NCBI GenBank assembly: GCA_018812395.1 | Contig: JAHJDS010000565.1 | Span: 1-5,561, forward strand | Direction of reading: 5' to 3' | Source: Pseudomonadota bacterium | Lineage (GTDB): Bacteria > Desulfobacterota > Desulfarculia > Desulfarculales > JAHJDS01 | Length of the DNA stretch: 5,561 nt | Shown here: positions 1-5,559 of the stretch, piece after piece | Position numbering within the stretch: the first letter of the stretch is position 1 | Layout of the letters: each line of letters starts with the position of its first letter | Position numbers and translations under genes: made by a program | The notes under the pieces: model-generated | What the model saw: the letters and a program-made list of their open reading frames with translations, nothing else | What the model was told of the DNA's origin: nothing | Database searches by the model: none

Positions 1-2096
1 ATGATGCGGACCTCGGTCGGGTACTGCATCCGGCCGACGCCGGCGAAATCGGCCCCGGCGTAGGAGCACCAGTTGCAGCAAAAGGCGACGATCTTGCCCG
101 GGGCGTCCGTTTCGGTGGCGGCTTCGATCTGGCCCAGGATCTGCTCGTCGGTGAAGTGGCGCATCTCGATGGCGCCGAAGGGGCACTCGGCCGCGCAGCC
201 GCCGCACCCGGCGCAGGCCGCCTCGATGATCACCGCCTTGGCCGGGTCGCCCTCGAGGCTGATGGCCTTGTAGGGACAGACCTCGACGCACATCCCACAG
301 CCCTTGCAGGCGTCCGCGACGACCCGGGCGGTGATGGCCGGGACGGTGACCTGCCCCTGGGCCATCAGGATGTTGGCCCGGGAGGCGGCGGCCGAGGCCT
401 GGGTGACGGTCTCCTTGATGTCCTTGGGCCCCTCGGCGCAGCCGGCCAGGAACACGCCGCGGATGGCCGTGTCCACGGGCCGGAGCTTGGGATGGGCCTC
501 GAGGTAGAACCCGTCGGCGGCCGTGCTCAGGTTGAGCAGCCGCTGGAGCCGGTCCGCGTCCCGGCGGGGCTCGATCCCCACGCTCAGGATGGCCATGTCC
601 ACCTCTTCCCGGTACGTCCGGCCGAGCAGGGTGTTCTCGCCGAAGAGCGTCAGGTTGCCGGTGGACAGGTTCTCGGTGATCTCCCCGGGCACGCCGCGGA
701 TGAAGTTGACCCCTTCCTTCCGGGCCCGCTTGTAGAGGTCCTCGAAGCCCTTGCCAAAGGCCCGGATGTCCAGGTAGTAGACGTTGATCTCCGTGTCCGG
801 CCAGTGCTCCTTGATGAGCAGGGAGTCCTTGACGGTGTTCATGCAGCAGACGTTGGAGCAGTACGGGTTGGCCCGCTTGGACCGGGAACCGATGCACTGC
901 AGGAAGGCCACTTTTTTCGGCCGCTGCCGGTCCGAAGGACGGACCAGAAGCCCCCCCGAGGGGCCGCCGGCGTTGATCAGGCGCTCGAACTCGAGGGTGG
1001 TGATGACGTTGAGGAACTTGCCGTACCCCAGCTCGGTCAGGCTGGTCGGGTCGTAGGTGTCCACGCCGGTCGAGACGATGATCGTGCCCACGTCCAGGCG
1101 CCGGACCATCGCCCTCGCCGAGAAATCGATGCACTTGTGCTCGCAGGCCTGGTAGCACTTGTCGCAGGCGATGATCCCCTTGGAGTTGAGACAGAGGTCC
1201 ATGTCGATGACGTAACTGCTGGGCACGGCCTGGGCGAAGGGGATGTAGATCGCCCGGCGGATGGACAGCCCGGCGTTGAACCGGTCCGGGGCCAGTTGGG
1301 GGCAGGCGGCGGTGCAGTCGCCGCAGGAGGTGCACTCGTCGTTGACGTAGCGAGGCTGTTGCCGGACGGTGACCTGGAAGTTGCCCACGTACCCGGACAC
1401 GGCCTCGATCTCGGACAGGGTCAGCAACTCGATGTTGGGGTGCCGGCCGACCTCGCTCATCTTGGGGGCCAGGATGCAGATCGAGCAGTCCATGGTCGGG
1501 AAGGTCTTGTCGATCTGGGCCATCCGGCCGCCGATGGACGCGTCCCGTTCGAGGAGATAGACCTGGTATCCGGCGTCGGCCAGGTCCAGGGCGGCCTGGA
1601 TGCCGGCCACGCCGCCGCCGATGATCATCGCCCGCTTGGTGACCGGGACCACGGCCTCGGTCTGGGCGGTCAGTTGCCGGGCCCGGGTCACGGCCATCTT
1701 CACCAGGTCCAGGGCCTTGGCCGTGGCCCCTTCCCAGTCGTGGAGGTGGACCCAGGAGCAGTGTTCCCGGATGTTGGCCATCTCCAGGAGGTAGGGGTTG
1801 AGTCCGGCGGCGGTCACGGCGGCCCGGAAGGTGGGCTCGTGGAGTCGGGGCGAACACGAGGCCACCACCACCCGGTTCAGGCCGTGTTCGGCGATGTCGG
1901 CCTTGATCTTCTCCTGGCCCGGCTCGGAGCAGGTGTAGAGTTGGTCCTCGGCCAGGACCACGCCCGGCCACTCCCGGGCCGCGGCGGCCACGGCCGCGCA
2001 GTCCAGGCTGCCGGCGATGTTCTTGCCGCAGTGGCAGACGTAGACCCCGACGCGGGGCTCCTCGAGATCGTTCAGTCGACGAGCGGGTTCGCTCAT
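1..2096 (-). CDS. hdrA: HdrA-MvhD fusion, Hdr-type electron-transfer flavoprotein subunit A (3' end beyond window)
   Basis: Cytoplasmic FAD/iron-sulfur protein of the heterodisulfide reductase A family, which bifurcates or confurcates electrons between ferredoxin and other carriers. The reading frame is open for 698 codons and leaves the window without a stop. Visible in order: an N-terminal HdrA domain with a YVCHCG motif (residues 19-24); an FAD-binding GGGVAG at 160-165; MDCSIC at 202-207; an inserted ferredoxin domain with C255-x2-C258-x2-C261-x3-C265-P and a second cysteine set C302, C311, C314, C318, C322; a C-terminal ferredoxin domain with C597/C600/C603/C607 and C628/C631/C634/C638; then from about residue 667 an MvhD-like start with FCCNWCSYAG (672-681), cut at the edge. 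Ordinary HdrA ends near residue 650-660, so this is a fusion. The ATG at 2096 overlaps the korC stop (ATGA), with AAGGA 9 nt upstream. QmoB also combines HdrA and MvhD parts; the kor operon context favours an Hdr-type role, but the partner is unseen. Confidence 0.93.
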   Translation of the reverse strand, partial: MSEPARRLNDLEEPRVGVYVCHCGKNIAGSLDCAAVAAAAREWPGVVLAEDQLYTCSEPGQEKIKADIAEHGLNRVVVASCSPRLHEPTFRAAVTAAGLNPYLLEMANIREHCSWVHLHDWEGATAKALDLVKMAVTRARQLTAQTEAVVPVTKRAMIIGGGVAGIQAALDLADAGYQVYLLERDASIGGRMAQIDKTFPTMDCSICILAPKMSEVGRHPNIELLTLSEIEAVSGYVGNFQVTVRQQPRYVNDECTSCGDCTAACPQLAPDRFNAGLSIRRAIYIPFAQAVPSSYVIDMDLCLNSKGIIACDKCYQACEHKCIDFSARAMVRRLDVGTIIVSTGVDTYDPTSLTELGYGKFLNVITTLEFERLINAGGPSGGLLVRPSDRQRPKKVAFLQCIGSRSKRANPYCSNVCCMNTVKDSLLIKEHWPDTEINVYYLDIRAFGKGFEDLYKRARKEGVNFIRGVPGEITENLSTGNLTLFGENTLLGRTYREEVDMAILSVGIEPRRDADRLQRLLNLSTAADGFYLEAHPKLRPVDTAIRGVFLAGCAEGPKDIKETVTQASAAASRANILMAQGQVTVPAITARVVADACKGCGMCVEVCPYKAISLEGDPAKAVIIEAACAGCGGCAAECPFGAIEMRHFTDEQILGQIEAATETDAPGKIVAFCCNWCSYAGADFAGVGRMQYPTEVRI

Positions 2097-2644
2097 GGCC
2101 CCTTTTCCTTCCGCCCGTACCCGTAGCCCGTCTCAAAGGCCTTCAAGTTCAGCTCCTCGGTCCCCTTGGGGATGGACGACAGGATGGCCTGGCGCATGGA
2201 GTCCTGGCTGACCACCCCGGTGACCGAGGTCAAAAAGCCGAGCATGACGATGTTGGCCACGATGACCCGGCCCAATTCCTCGGCCAGCCGGGTGGCCGGG
2301 ATGCGGTGCAGCTCGCCGCCGGGGGGGGGCTCCTCGAGGCGGACCAGGTCCTGGTCGGTCAGGATGGTCGCGCCCTCGGCGTAGATGTGGCCATAGGTGT
2401 TCTTGGCGTCCTCGCTCATGAGCACCAGGATCCGGGGGGCGATGACCTTGGGATAGTTGACCCGGCCCGCGGATATGACCACGTCGGCGGTGCAGGCCCC
2501 TCCCCGGGCCTCGGGGCCGTAGGACTGGGGGAACACGGCGTTTTGGCCCTCGAACAACGTGGCCGCCCGGCCCAGGATGTTGCCCGCCAGGACGATGCCC
2601 TGCCCGCCGAATCCGGCCAATCTGACCTCGGTCTTGTCGCTCAC
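2093..2644 (-). CDS. korC: 2-oxoacid:ferredoxin oxidoreductase, gamma subunit
   Basis: Gamma subunit (183 aa) of the four-subunit 2-oxoacid:acceptor oxidoreductase, which forms the catalytic complex with KorA and KorB and helps hold CoA. The family signature GFGGQG is at residues 11-16, followed by QSYGPEARGGAC at 40-51, both hallmarks of the POR/KOR gamma domain; the length is normal for a free-standing gamma subunit. The start is GTG at 2644: it overlaps the korB stop as GTGA, and no in-frame ATG occurs until after the conserved motifs (residue 76), so a later start would remove the domain. The Shine-Dalgarno sequence is weak (a G run about 9 nt upstream), which suggests translation depends on coupling to korB. 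The end overlaps hdrA by 4 bp. A run of nine C on the coding strand (2321-2329) encodes part of EEPPPGG; the frame is intact there. Substrate is inferred from the operon as a whole. Confidence 0.95.
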   Translation of the reverse strand: MSDKTEVRLAGFGGQGIVLAGNILGRAATLFEGQNAVFPQSYGPEARGGACTADVVISAGRVNYPKVIAPRILVLMSEDAKNTYGHIYAEGATILTDQDLVRLEEPPPGGELHRIPATRLAEELGRVIVANIVMLGFLTSVTGVVSQDSMRQAILSSIPKGTEELNLKAFETGYGYGRKEKGP

Positions 2645-3543
2645 TTTTTCCGGCCCCCGCCCAGGGCCAAGGCGTGGCCCTCCTGATATTGTTCCAGGAA
2701 GGTGGTCTTGTCGATGTTGACGAACTCGCCGACGACGATCCGGCTCCGGAGGTCCAACTCGGCCTCGGCCGGATCGATGCCCTTCATGACCACCGAGTTC
2801 TCCCGGTAAAACTTCATTTCGTCCAGACCCGAGCCCAGCTTGTTGGGCCGGCCGTAACCGGTCGGGCAGGGGCTGATGACCTCGATGAAGGTGAAGCCCT
2901 TCTTGAGCGTGGCCTCGCAGATGGAGTGGACCAGCTGCAGGGCCTGGAAGGTGGTCCACCGGGCGACGTACACCGCTCCCGACGCCGCGGCCAGATGGGG
3001 TAGGTTGAAGGGGTGCTCGAAGTTGCCGTAGGGCGTGGTCGACGTCTTGGCCCCGACCGGCGTCGTGGAGGCCGCCTGGCCGCCGGTCATACCGTAGTTG
3101 AAGTTGTTGACGCAGATTATCTTGAGATTGACGTTGCGCCGCGCGGCGTGGATGAGGTGGTTGCCGCCGATGGCGAACAGGTCGCCGTCGCCGCTCATGA
3201 CCGTCACCGTCATCTCCGGCCGGGCCAGGGACAGGCCCGTGGCAAAGGGAATGGCCCGGCCGTGGGTGGTGTGATAGGTGTCCATGTTCATGTACCCGGC
3301 CGCCCGACCGGTGCAGCCGATGCCGGAGACCATGGCGTTTTGGTCGATCTCCAGGCCCAGGCGCATCAGGGCGCTGATGTAGCACGACAAGACCACCCCC
3401 AGCCCGCAGCCCGAACACCAGATGTGGGGGATGCGTCCCGGCTTGAGGTACTCGTCCATGGGGTGCAGGCCGTGCTGCTCGGAGATGAGATTGATGGCCG
3501 CCTGATGGTCAAAGGGGACGACCGGGCGCATCCGTCTCTTCAT
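2641..3543 (-). CDS. korB: 2-oxoacid:ferredoxin oxidoreductase, beta subunit (TPP-binding)
   Basis: Catalytic beta subunit (300 aa) that binds thiamine diphosphate and one 4Fe-4S cluster, where the 2-oxoacid is decarboxylated and electrons leave towards ferredoxin. The expected cluster ligands are present: WCSGCG (C43, C46), IGCTGR (C77) and SPCPTG (C226), with spacing like that of characterised archaeal two-subunit enzymes. The TPP/Mg motif GDGD is at 118-121 with the companion NNFNYGMTGG at 146-155. HTTHGRA (91-97) and IGGNH (125-129) resemble the Oor/Kor (2-oxoglutarate) branch more than pyruvate enzymes. The ATG at 3543 overlaps the korA TGA (ATGA), with GAGG 7 nt upstream; Met5 is a possible but less well placed alternative start. 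The stop overlaps the GTG of korC. 2-Oxoglutarate is the best guess, from motif resemblance and operon order; other 2-oxoacids are not excluded. Confidence 0.96.
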   Translation of the reverse strand: MKRRMRPVVPFDHQAAINLISEQHGLHPMDEYLKPGRIPHIWCSGCGLGVVLSCYISALMRLGLEIDQNAMVSGIGCTGRAAGYMNMDTYHTTHGRAIPFATGLSLARPEMTVTVMSGDGDLFAIGGNHLIHAARRNVNLKIICVNNFNYGMTGGQAASTTPVGAKTSTTPYGNFEHPFNLPHLAAASGAVYVARWTTFQALQLVHSICEATLKKGFTFIEVISPCPTGYGRPNKLGSGLDEMKFYRENSVVMKGIDPAEAELDLRSRIVVGEFVNIDKTTFLEQYQEGHALALGGGRKK

Positions 3544-4694
3544 GACGCCGCCTCGATGATCACGTCCAGGATCTCCTGGGGGGCGTGGATGCCCCCGCCC
3601 ATGTGGCCGATGAGATAGGTCTCGGCCCGGCCGCCGGCGCAGCGCTCGACCTCCCGGGCGATCTGGCCGTAGTTGATTTCCGGGACGACAAAGGCCCCTG
3701 CCCGGCCGGCCAGGTCGCGCACCTTGTCGGACGGGAAGGGCCAAACCGTGATCAGCCGCATCAGCCCCGCCTTGACCCCCGCCTCTCGGGCCTGAATGGT
3801 CGCCTCGTGGGCCGTCCGGGCGGTGCAGCCGTAGGACACGACCACCACCTCGGCGTCGTCGAGCATCACGTCCTCGGTGCGGATGATGTTGGGGGCGTTG
3901 ACCCTGATCTTCTCCACCAAGCGCCGGACCAGCCGCTCCTGGACGACGTCGTTGAACACCGGGTAGCCCATCTCGTCGTGGGTCAGTCCGGTGACGTGGA
4001 GCCGGTAGCCCTCGCCGGCCGAGGCCATGGCCGGCACCAGGTCCTCCTCCCCGGCAAAGGGCAGGTGCTCGGCCGGCGGGCCGGTGGGCCGCCGCCGGGG
4101 AACGACCTCTATGTCCGAGGCCTTGGGGATGGTCACCCGCTCGTACATGTGGCCCACCACTTCGTCGGCCAGGATGAGGACCGGGAGCCGGTAGCGTTCC
4201 GAGAGGTTGAAGGCGTCGATGGTCAGGTCAAAGCACTCCTGGGGCGAGGACGGCGAGAGCGAAATCGAGCCGTAGTCGCCGTGGGACCCCCAGCGGGCCT
4301 GCATCACGTCGGCCTGGCCGACCAGGGTGGGCAAACCGGTGCTCGGGCCGCCGCGCATGACGTTGAACACCACGCAGGGCGTTTCGGTCATGATCCCCAG
4401 GCCGATGTTTTCCATCATCAACGAAAAGCCGGGGCCCGAGGTCGAGGTCATGGCCTTGACCCCGCCCCAACTGGCCCCCAGGACGGCGGCCATCGAGGCC
4501 ATTTCGTCTTCCATCTGGATATAAATCCCGCCGACCTGGGGCAGGCGCCGGGCCATGCGCTCGGCCACCTCGGTGGCCGGGGTGATGGGGTAGCCGCCGA
4601 AAAAACGGCACCCCGTGGCCAGCCCCCCTTCGGCCGCGGCGATGTCGCCCATCATGAAATGGGATCCGGTCAGAACGGCCTTGTCAGCGGACAT
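3540..4694 (-). CDS. korA: 2-oxoacid:ferredoxin oxidoreductase, alpha subunit
   Basis: Alpha subunit (384 aa) that carries the pyrimidine-binding half of the TPP site and the substrate pocket. Seen: GGYPITPATE at 33-42, containing the YPITP motif used as the family signature; TSTSGPGF at 83-90; RGGPSTGLPT at 114-123; ARWGSHGD at 133-140; and a C-terminal transketolase-like domain with VVSYGCTART and a VPEINYGQ segment near the end. There is no N-terminal gamma domain, consistent with the separate korC. The stretch from RGGPSTG to SPQECFDL strongly resembles OorA-type (2-oxoglutarate) alpha subunits. The ATG at 4694 has a clear AAAGGA Shine-Dalgarno (4708-4703) with an 8-nt spacer and lies inside the last codons of korD (11-bp overlap). 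The stop overlaps korB by 4 bp. Function of the family is firm; the exact 2-oxoacid is inferred. Confidence 0.96.
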   Translation of the reverse strand: MSADKAVLTGSHFMMGDIAAAEGGLATGCRFFGGYPITPATEVAERMARRLPQVGGIYIQMEDEMASMAAVLGASWGGVKAMTSTSGPGFSLMMENIGLGIMTETPCVVFNVMRGGPSTGLPTLVGQADVMQARWGSHGDYGSISLSPSSPQECFDLTIDAFNLSERYRLPVLILADEVVGHMYERVTIPKASDIEVVPRRRPTGPPAEHLPFAGEEDLVPAMASAGEGYRLHVTGLTHDEMGYPVFNDVVQERLVRRLVEKIRVNAPNIIRTEDVMLDDAEVVVVSYGCTARTAHEATIQAREAGVKAGLMRLITVWPFPSDKVRDLAGRAGAFVVPEINYGQIAREVERCAGGRAETYLIGHMGGGIHAPQEILDVIIEAAS

Positions 4695-5019
4695 GACGGG
4701 TGTCCTTTCGGCTGAGCCGGATCGAGTGCTTCTGGATGTCGGCCTCGGTCAGGTGCTTTTCGTGGTCCAGTTCGGCGTAGATGGCGAACTCGGGACAGAT
4801 CACTTGGCACAGGCCGCAATTGACGCAGTCCTCGGCCTTGATCACCTCGGGCGGGTGGTAGCCCTTGCGGTTGAACTGCTCGGACGGGGTCAGCACCTCG
4901 TTGGGGCAGAACTCGATGCAGAAGTCGCAGCCCTTGCACCGATCGGCGATGATGATGATTCTCCCCTGAGGGACGGTGTGGTCGGCCGCATCCAGGGGTA
5001 ATCGCCAGAAATCAGGCAT
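4684..5019 (-). CDS. korD: 2-oxoacid:ferredoxin oxidoreductase, delta subunit (2x[4Fe-4S] ferredoxin)
   Basis: Small 8-iron ferredoxin-type delta subunit (111 aa) that passes electrons from the KorB cluster to soluble ferredoxin. It has two full cluster motifs, C28-x2-C31-x2-C34-x3-C38-P and C65-x2-C68-x2-C71-x3-C75-P, joined by a 26-residue linker. A short N-terminal segment (about 20 residues before GRIIII) precedes the first motif and a charged tail follows the second. It is the first gene of the operon. The ATG at 5019 is supported by a strong GGAGGA (5035-5030) 10 nt upstream; an ATG further upstream at 5039 is out of frame. It overlaps korA by 11 bp in another frame. The delta-alpha-beta-gamma order is the one found for OorDABC/KorDABC. 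A free-standing dicluster ferredoxin is less likely, given the overlap with korA. Confidence 0.94.
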   Translation of the reverse strand: MPDFWRLPLDAADHTVPQGRIIIIADRCKGCDFCIEFCPNEVLTPSEQFNRKGYHPPEVIKAEDCVNCGLCQVICPEFAIYAELDHEKHLTEADIQKHSIRLSRKDTRHVR

Positions 5020-5054
5020 CTTTGGTCAGTCCTCCCCATGACAAAAAGAGACAC

Positions 5055-5085
5055 GACCGCTCAAAATACTACTTTTGGGCGGGTC
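5055..5085. promoter_or_regulatory. Operator-like inverted repeat over the kor promoter
   Basis: The arm 5055-5066 (GACCGCTCAAAA) is mirrored by 5073-5085 (TTTTGGGCGGGTC): 11 of 12 positions pair, with one mismatch, one unpaired G and a 6-bp centre. It covers part of the spacer, the whole -10 box and the predicted start point, where a bound repressor would block transcription. Most of it lies upstream of the predicted start, so a DNA site is more plausible than an RNA hairpin. I cannot assign it to a known regulator. Confidence 0.35.
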
Positions 5086-5091
5086 GGTCAA
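5063..5091 (-). promoter_or_regulatory. Sigma70-type promoter for the kor-hdrA operon
   Basis: On the minus strand TTGACC (5091-5086) matches the -35 consensus at five of six positions. It is followed by a 17-bp spacer and TATTTT (5068-5063), which matches the -10 at four of six positions. Transcription would start near 5056 and give a leader of about 37 nt before the korD ATG, with the strong GGAGGA ribosome site inside it. The stretch is also noticeably AT-richer than the surrounding DNA. This is a consensus match by eye only. Confidence 0.6.
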
Positions 5092-5120
5092 ATCACAACT
5101 GAAAATCGTCCGGCCTATCC

Positions 5121-5149
5121 CCGGTCGGGGCACTGCCCGTGGGGACCGG
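5121..5149. repeat. Possible GC-rich two-part hairpin between the palindromes and the kor promoter
   Basis: CCGGTC (5121-5126) pairs with GACCGG (5144-5149), and inside it GGGC (5128-5131) can pair with GCCC (5135-5138) around a 3-base loop. No T-tract follows in either direction. Such short pairings are expected fairly often in DNA this rich in G+C, so I treat it as a weak structural candidate. The rest of 5105-5172 shows no credible gene. Confidence 0.25.
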
Positions 5150-5172
5150 CCGCCGCCACGCCCTCGGAGTCT

Positions 5173-5204
5173 GTCGGAAAAAGTCGCCGGGGACTTTTTC
5201 CGAC
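5173..5204. repeat. Perfect 13-bp inverted repeat (palindrome 1 of 3)
   Basis: The arms are GTCGGAAAAAGTC (5173-5185) and GACTTTTTCCGAC (5192-5204), separated by 6 bases (GCCGGG). All 13 positions pair. The arms contain an A5 and a T5 tract, so in either direction the RNA has an A-tract, a small GC core and a U-tract, as in a bidirectional intrinsic terminator, although the GC core is short and no further U-run follows the stem. It may instead be a REP-like palindrome. It lies 80-111 bp past the stop codon of the upstream gene. Confidence 0.75.
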
Positions 5205-5236
5205 TCGCGGTCGCCAAAAGCATTTGGCAACCGCGA
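5205..5236. repeat. Near-perfect 14-bp inverted repeat (palindrome 2 of 3)
   Basis: The arms 5205-5218 (TCGCGGTCGCCAAA) and 5223-5236 (TTTGGCAACCGCGA) pair at 13 of 14 positions around a 4-base loop (AGCA). The single mismatch is C5212 opposite A5229. It abuts palindrome 1 with no spacer and has the same total length of 32 bp. As RNA it would form a very stable hairpin. It could contribute to terminating or protecting the 3' end of the upstream transcript. Confidence 0.72.
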
Positions 5237-5272
5237 CAAATCGCTTGTCTTTTCCACAGCCCGCGCGATTTG
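5237..5272. repeat. Perfect 8-bp inverted repeat with 20-base loop (palindrome 3 of 3)
   Basis: CAAATCGC (5237-5244) and GCGATTTG (5265-5272) are perfect complements around a 20-base centre. It directly abuts palindrome 2 and begins 11 bp after the stop codon of the upstream gene in the direction of transcription. Alone it is less striking than the other two, but its exact abutment makes coincidence less likely. Confidence 0.5.
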
Positions 5273-5283
5273 CCGGGCCATCC

Positions 5284-5559
5284 TCAGGGGGACGGCGTCG
5301 GTTGCTTGACCTTGTTCAGGTTCTGCAGCCGGGCGGCGTAGGCGCTCACCTGGGCCCCGACCACCTGCTTGAAGGCCGCACCTTCGAAATAGGCGGGCGT
5401 CAGCTTCGAAGGCTCGAGATCGCCGCCCGTCACCTGCCGGGCAATGTATTGGGCCCCGGCGATGAACCCGTTGGCGTAGGCGATCTTGAATTGGAGATAA
5501 GGTTCGCGAAAGACCAGCCCCACCTGGCCGTACACCAGGGCGGCCGTCACGGCCACCAG
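5284..5559 (-). CDS. Hypothetical protein, probably membrane-anchored (3' part only)
   Basis: This frame is open from the window edge and ends with TGA at 5286-5284, giving the last 91 residues of a protein whose start is outside the window. I do not recognise the family. The visible part begins with a hydrophobic stretch of about 17 residues (LVAVTAALVYGQVGLVF), which could be a membrane anchor or the end of a signal peptide. It is followed by a soluble-looking region with aromatic and alanine-rich segments (FKIAYANGFIAGAQYIA, then AFKQVVGAQVSAYAARLQ) that could be amphipathic helices, and a short proline-containing tail (KQPTPSP). A GTG at 5556 is in frame but has no visible support as a start. 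Codon use resembles its neighbours. It is codirectional with kor but separated by 264 bp and a promoter, so it is probably a separate transcription unit. Confidence 0.72.
   Translation of the reverse strand: MVAVTAALVYGQVGLVFREPYLQFKIAYANGFIAGAQYIARQVTGGDLEPSKLTPAYFEGAAFKQVVGAQVSAYAARLQNLNKVKQPTPSP

Noticed and set aside
156..2126. 656-codon open reading frame on the plus strand, antisense to hdrA
   Set aside because: It is repetitive in G, D, V, L, H and A, shows no domain, and is the expected by-product of strong G/C third-position bias in the opposite frame. The minus-strand frame has full HdrA domain structure.
2093..3418. Longer version of the korC frame starting inside korB (441 codons)
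   Set aside because: Everything before the GTG at 2644 is out-of-frame korB sequence without a domain; the conserved GFGGQG motif begins 10 residues after the GTG.
2641..3744. Longer version of korB starting inside korA (367 codons)
   Set aside because: The first 67 codons are low-complexity R/G/P-rich sequence read out of frame through korA. The ATG at 3543 with the ATGA overlap and GAGG site fits the family's length.
3585..4715. 376-codon plus-strand open frame antisense to korA
   Set aside because: Same composition artefact; the minus-strand KorA carries all family motifs.
5093..5098. TTGTGA just upstream of the -35, resembling half of a CRP/HcpR/Rex-type site
   Set aside because: The second half (TCACAA at the right distance) is missing on the same strand, so a six-base half-site alone is not evidence.
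5119..5130. CCCCG-GT-CGGGG short palindrome
   Set aside because: A 2-base loop is too tight for an RNA hairpin, and such strings are common in GC-rich DNA.
5026..5341. Small open frames of 62-88 codons on both strands in the intergenic region
   Set aside because: They run through the inverted repeats and the promoter, have no recognisable domain, lack convincing ribosome sites and overlap one another.
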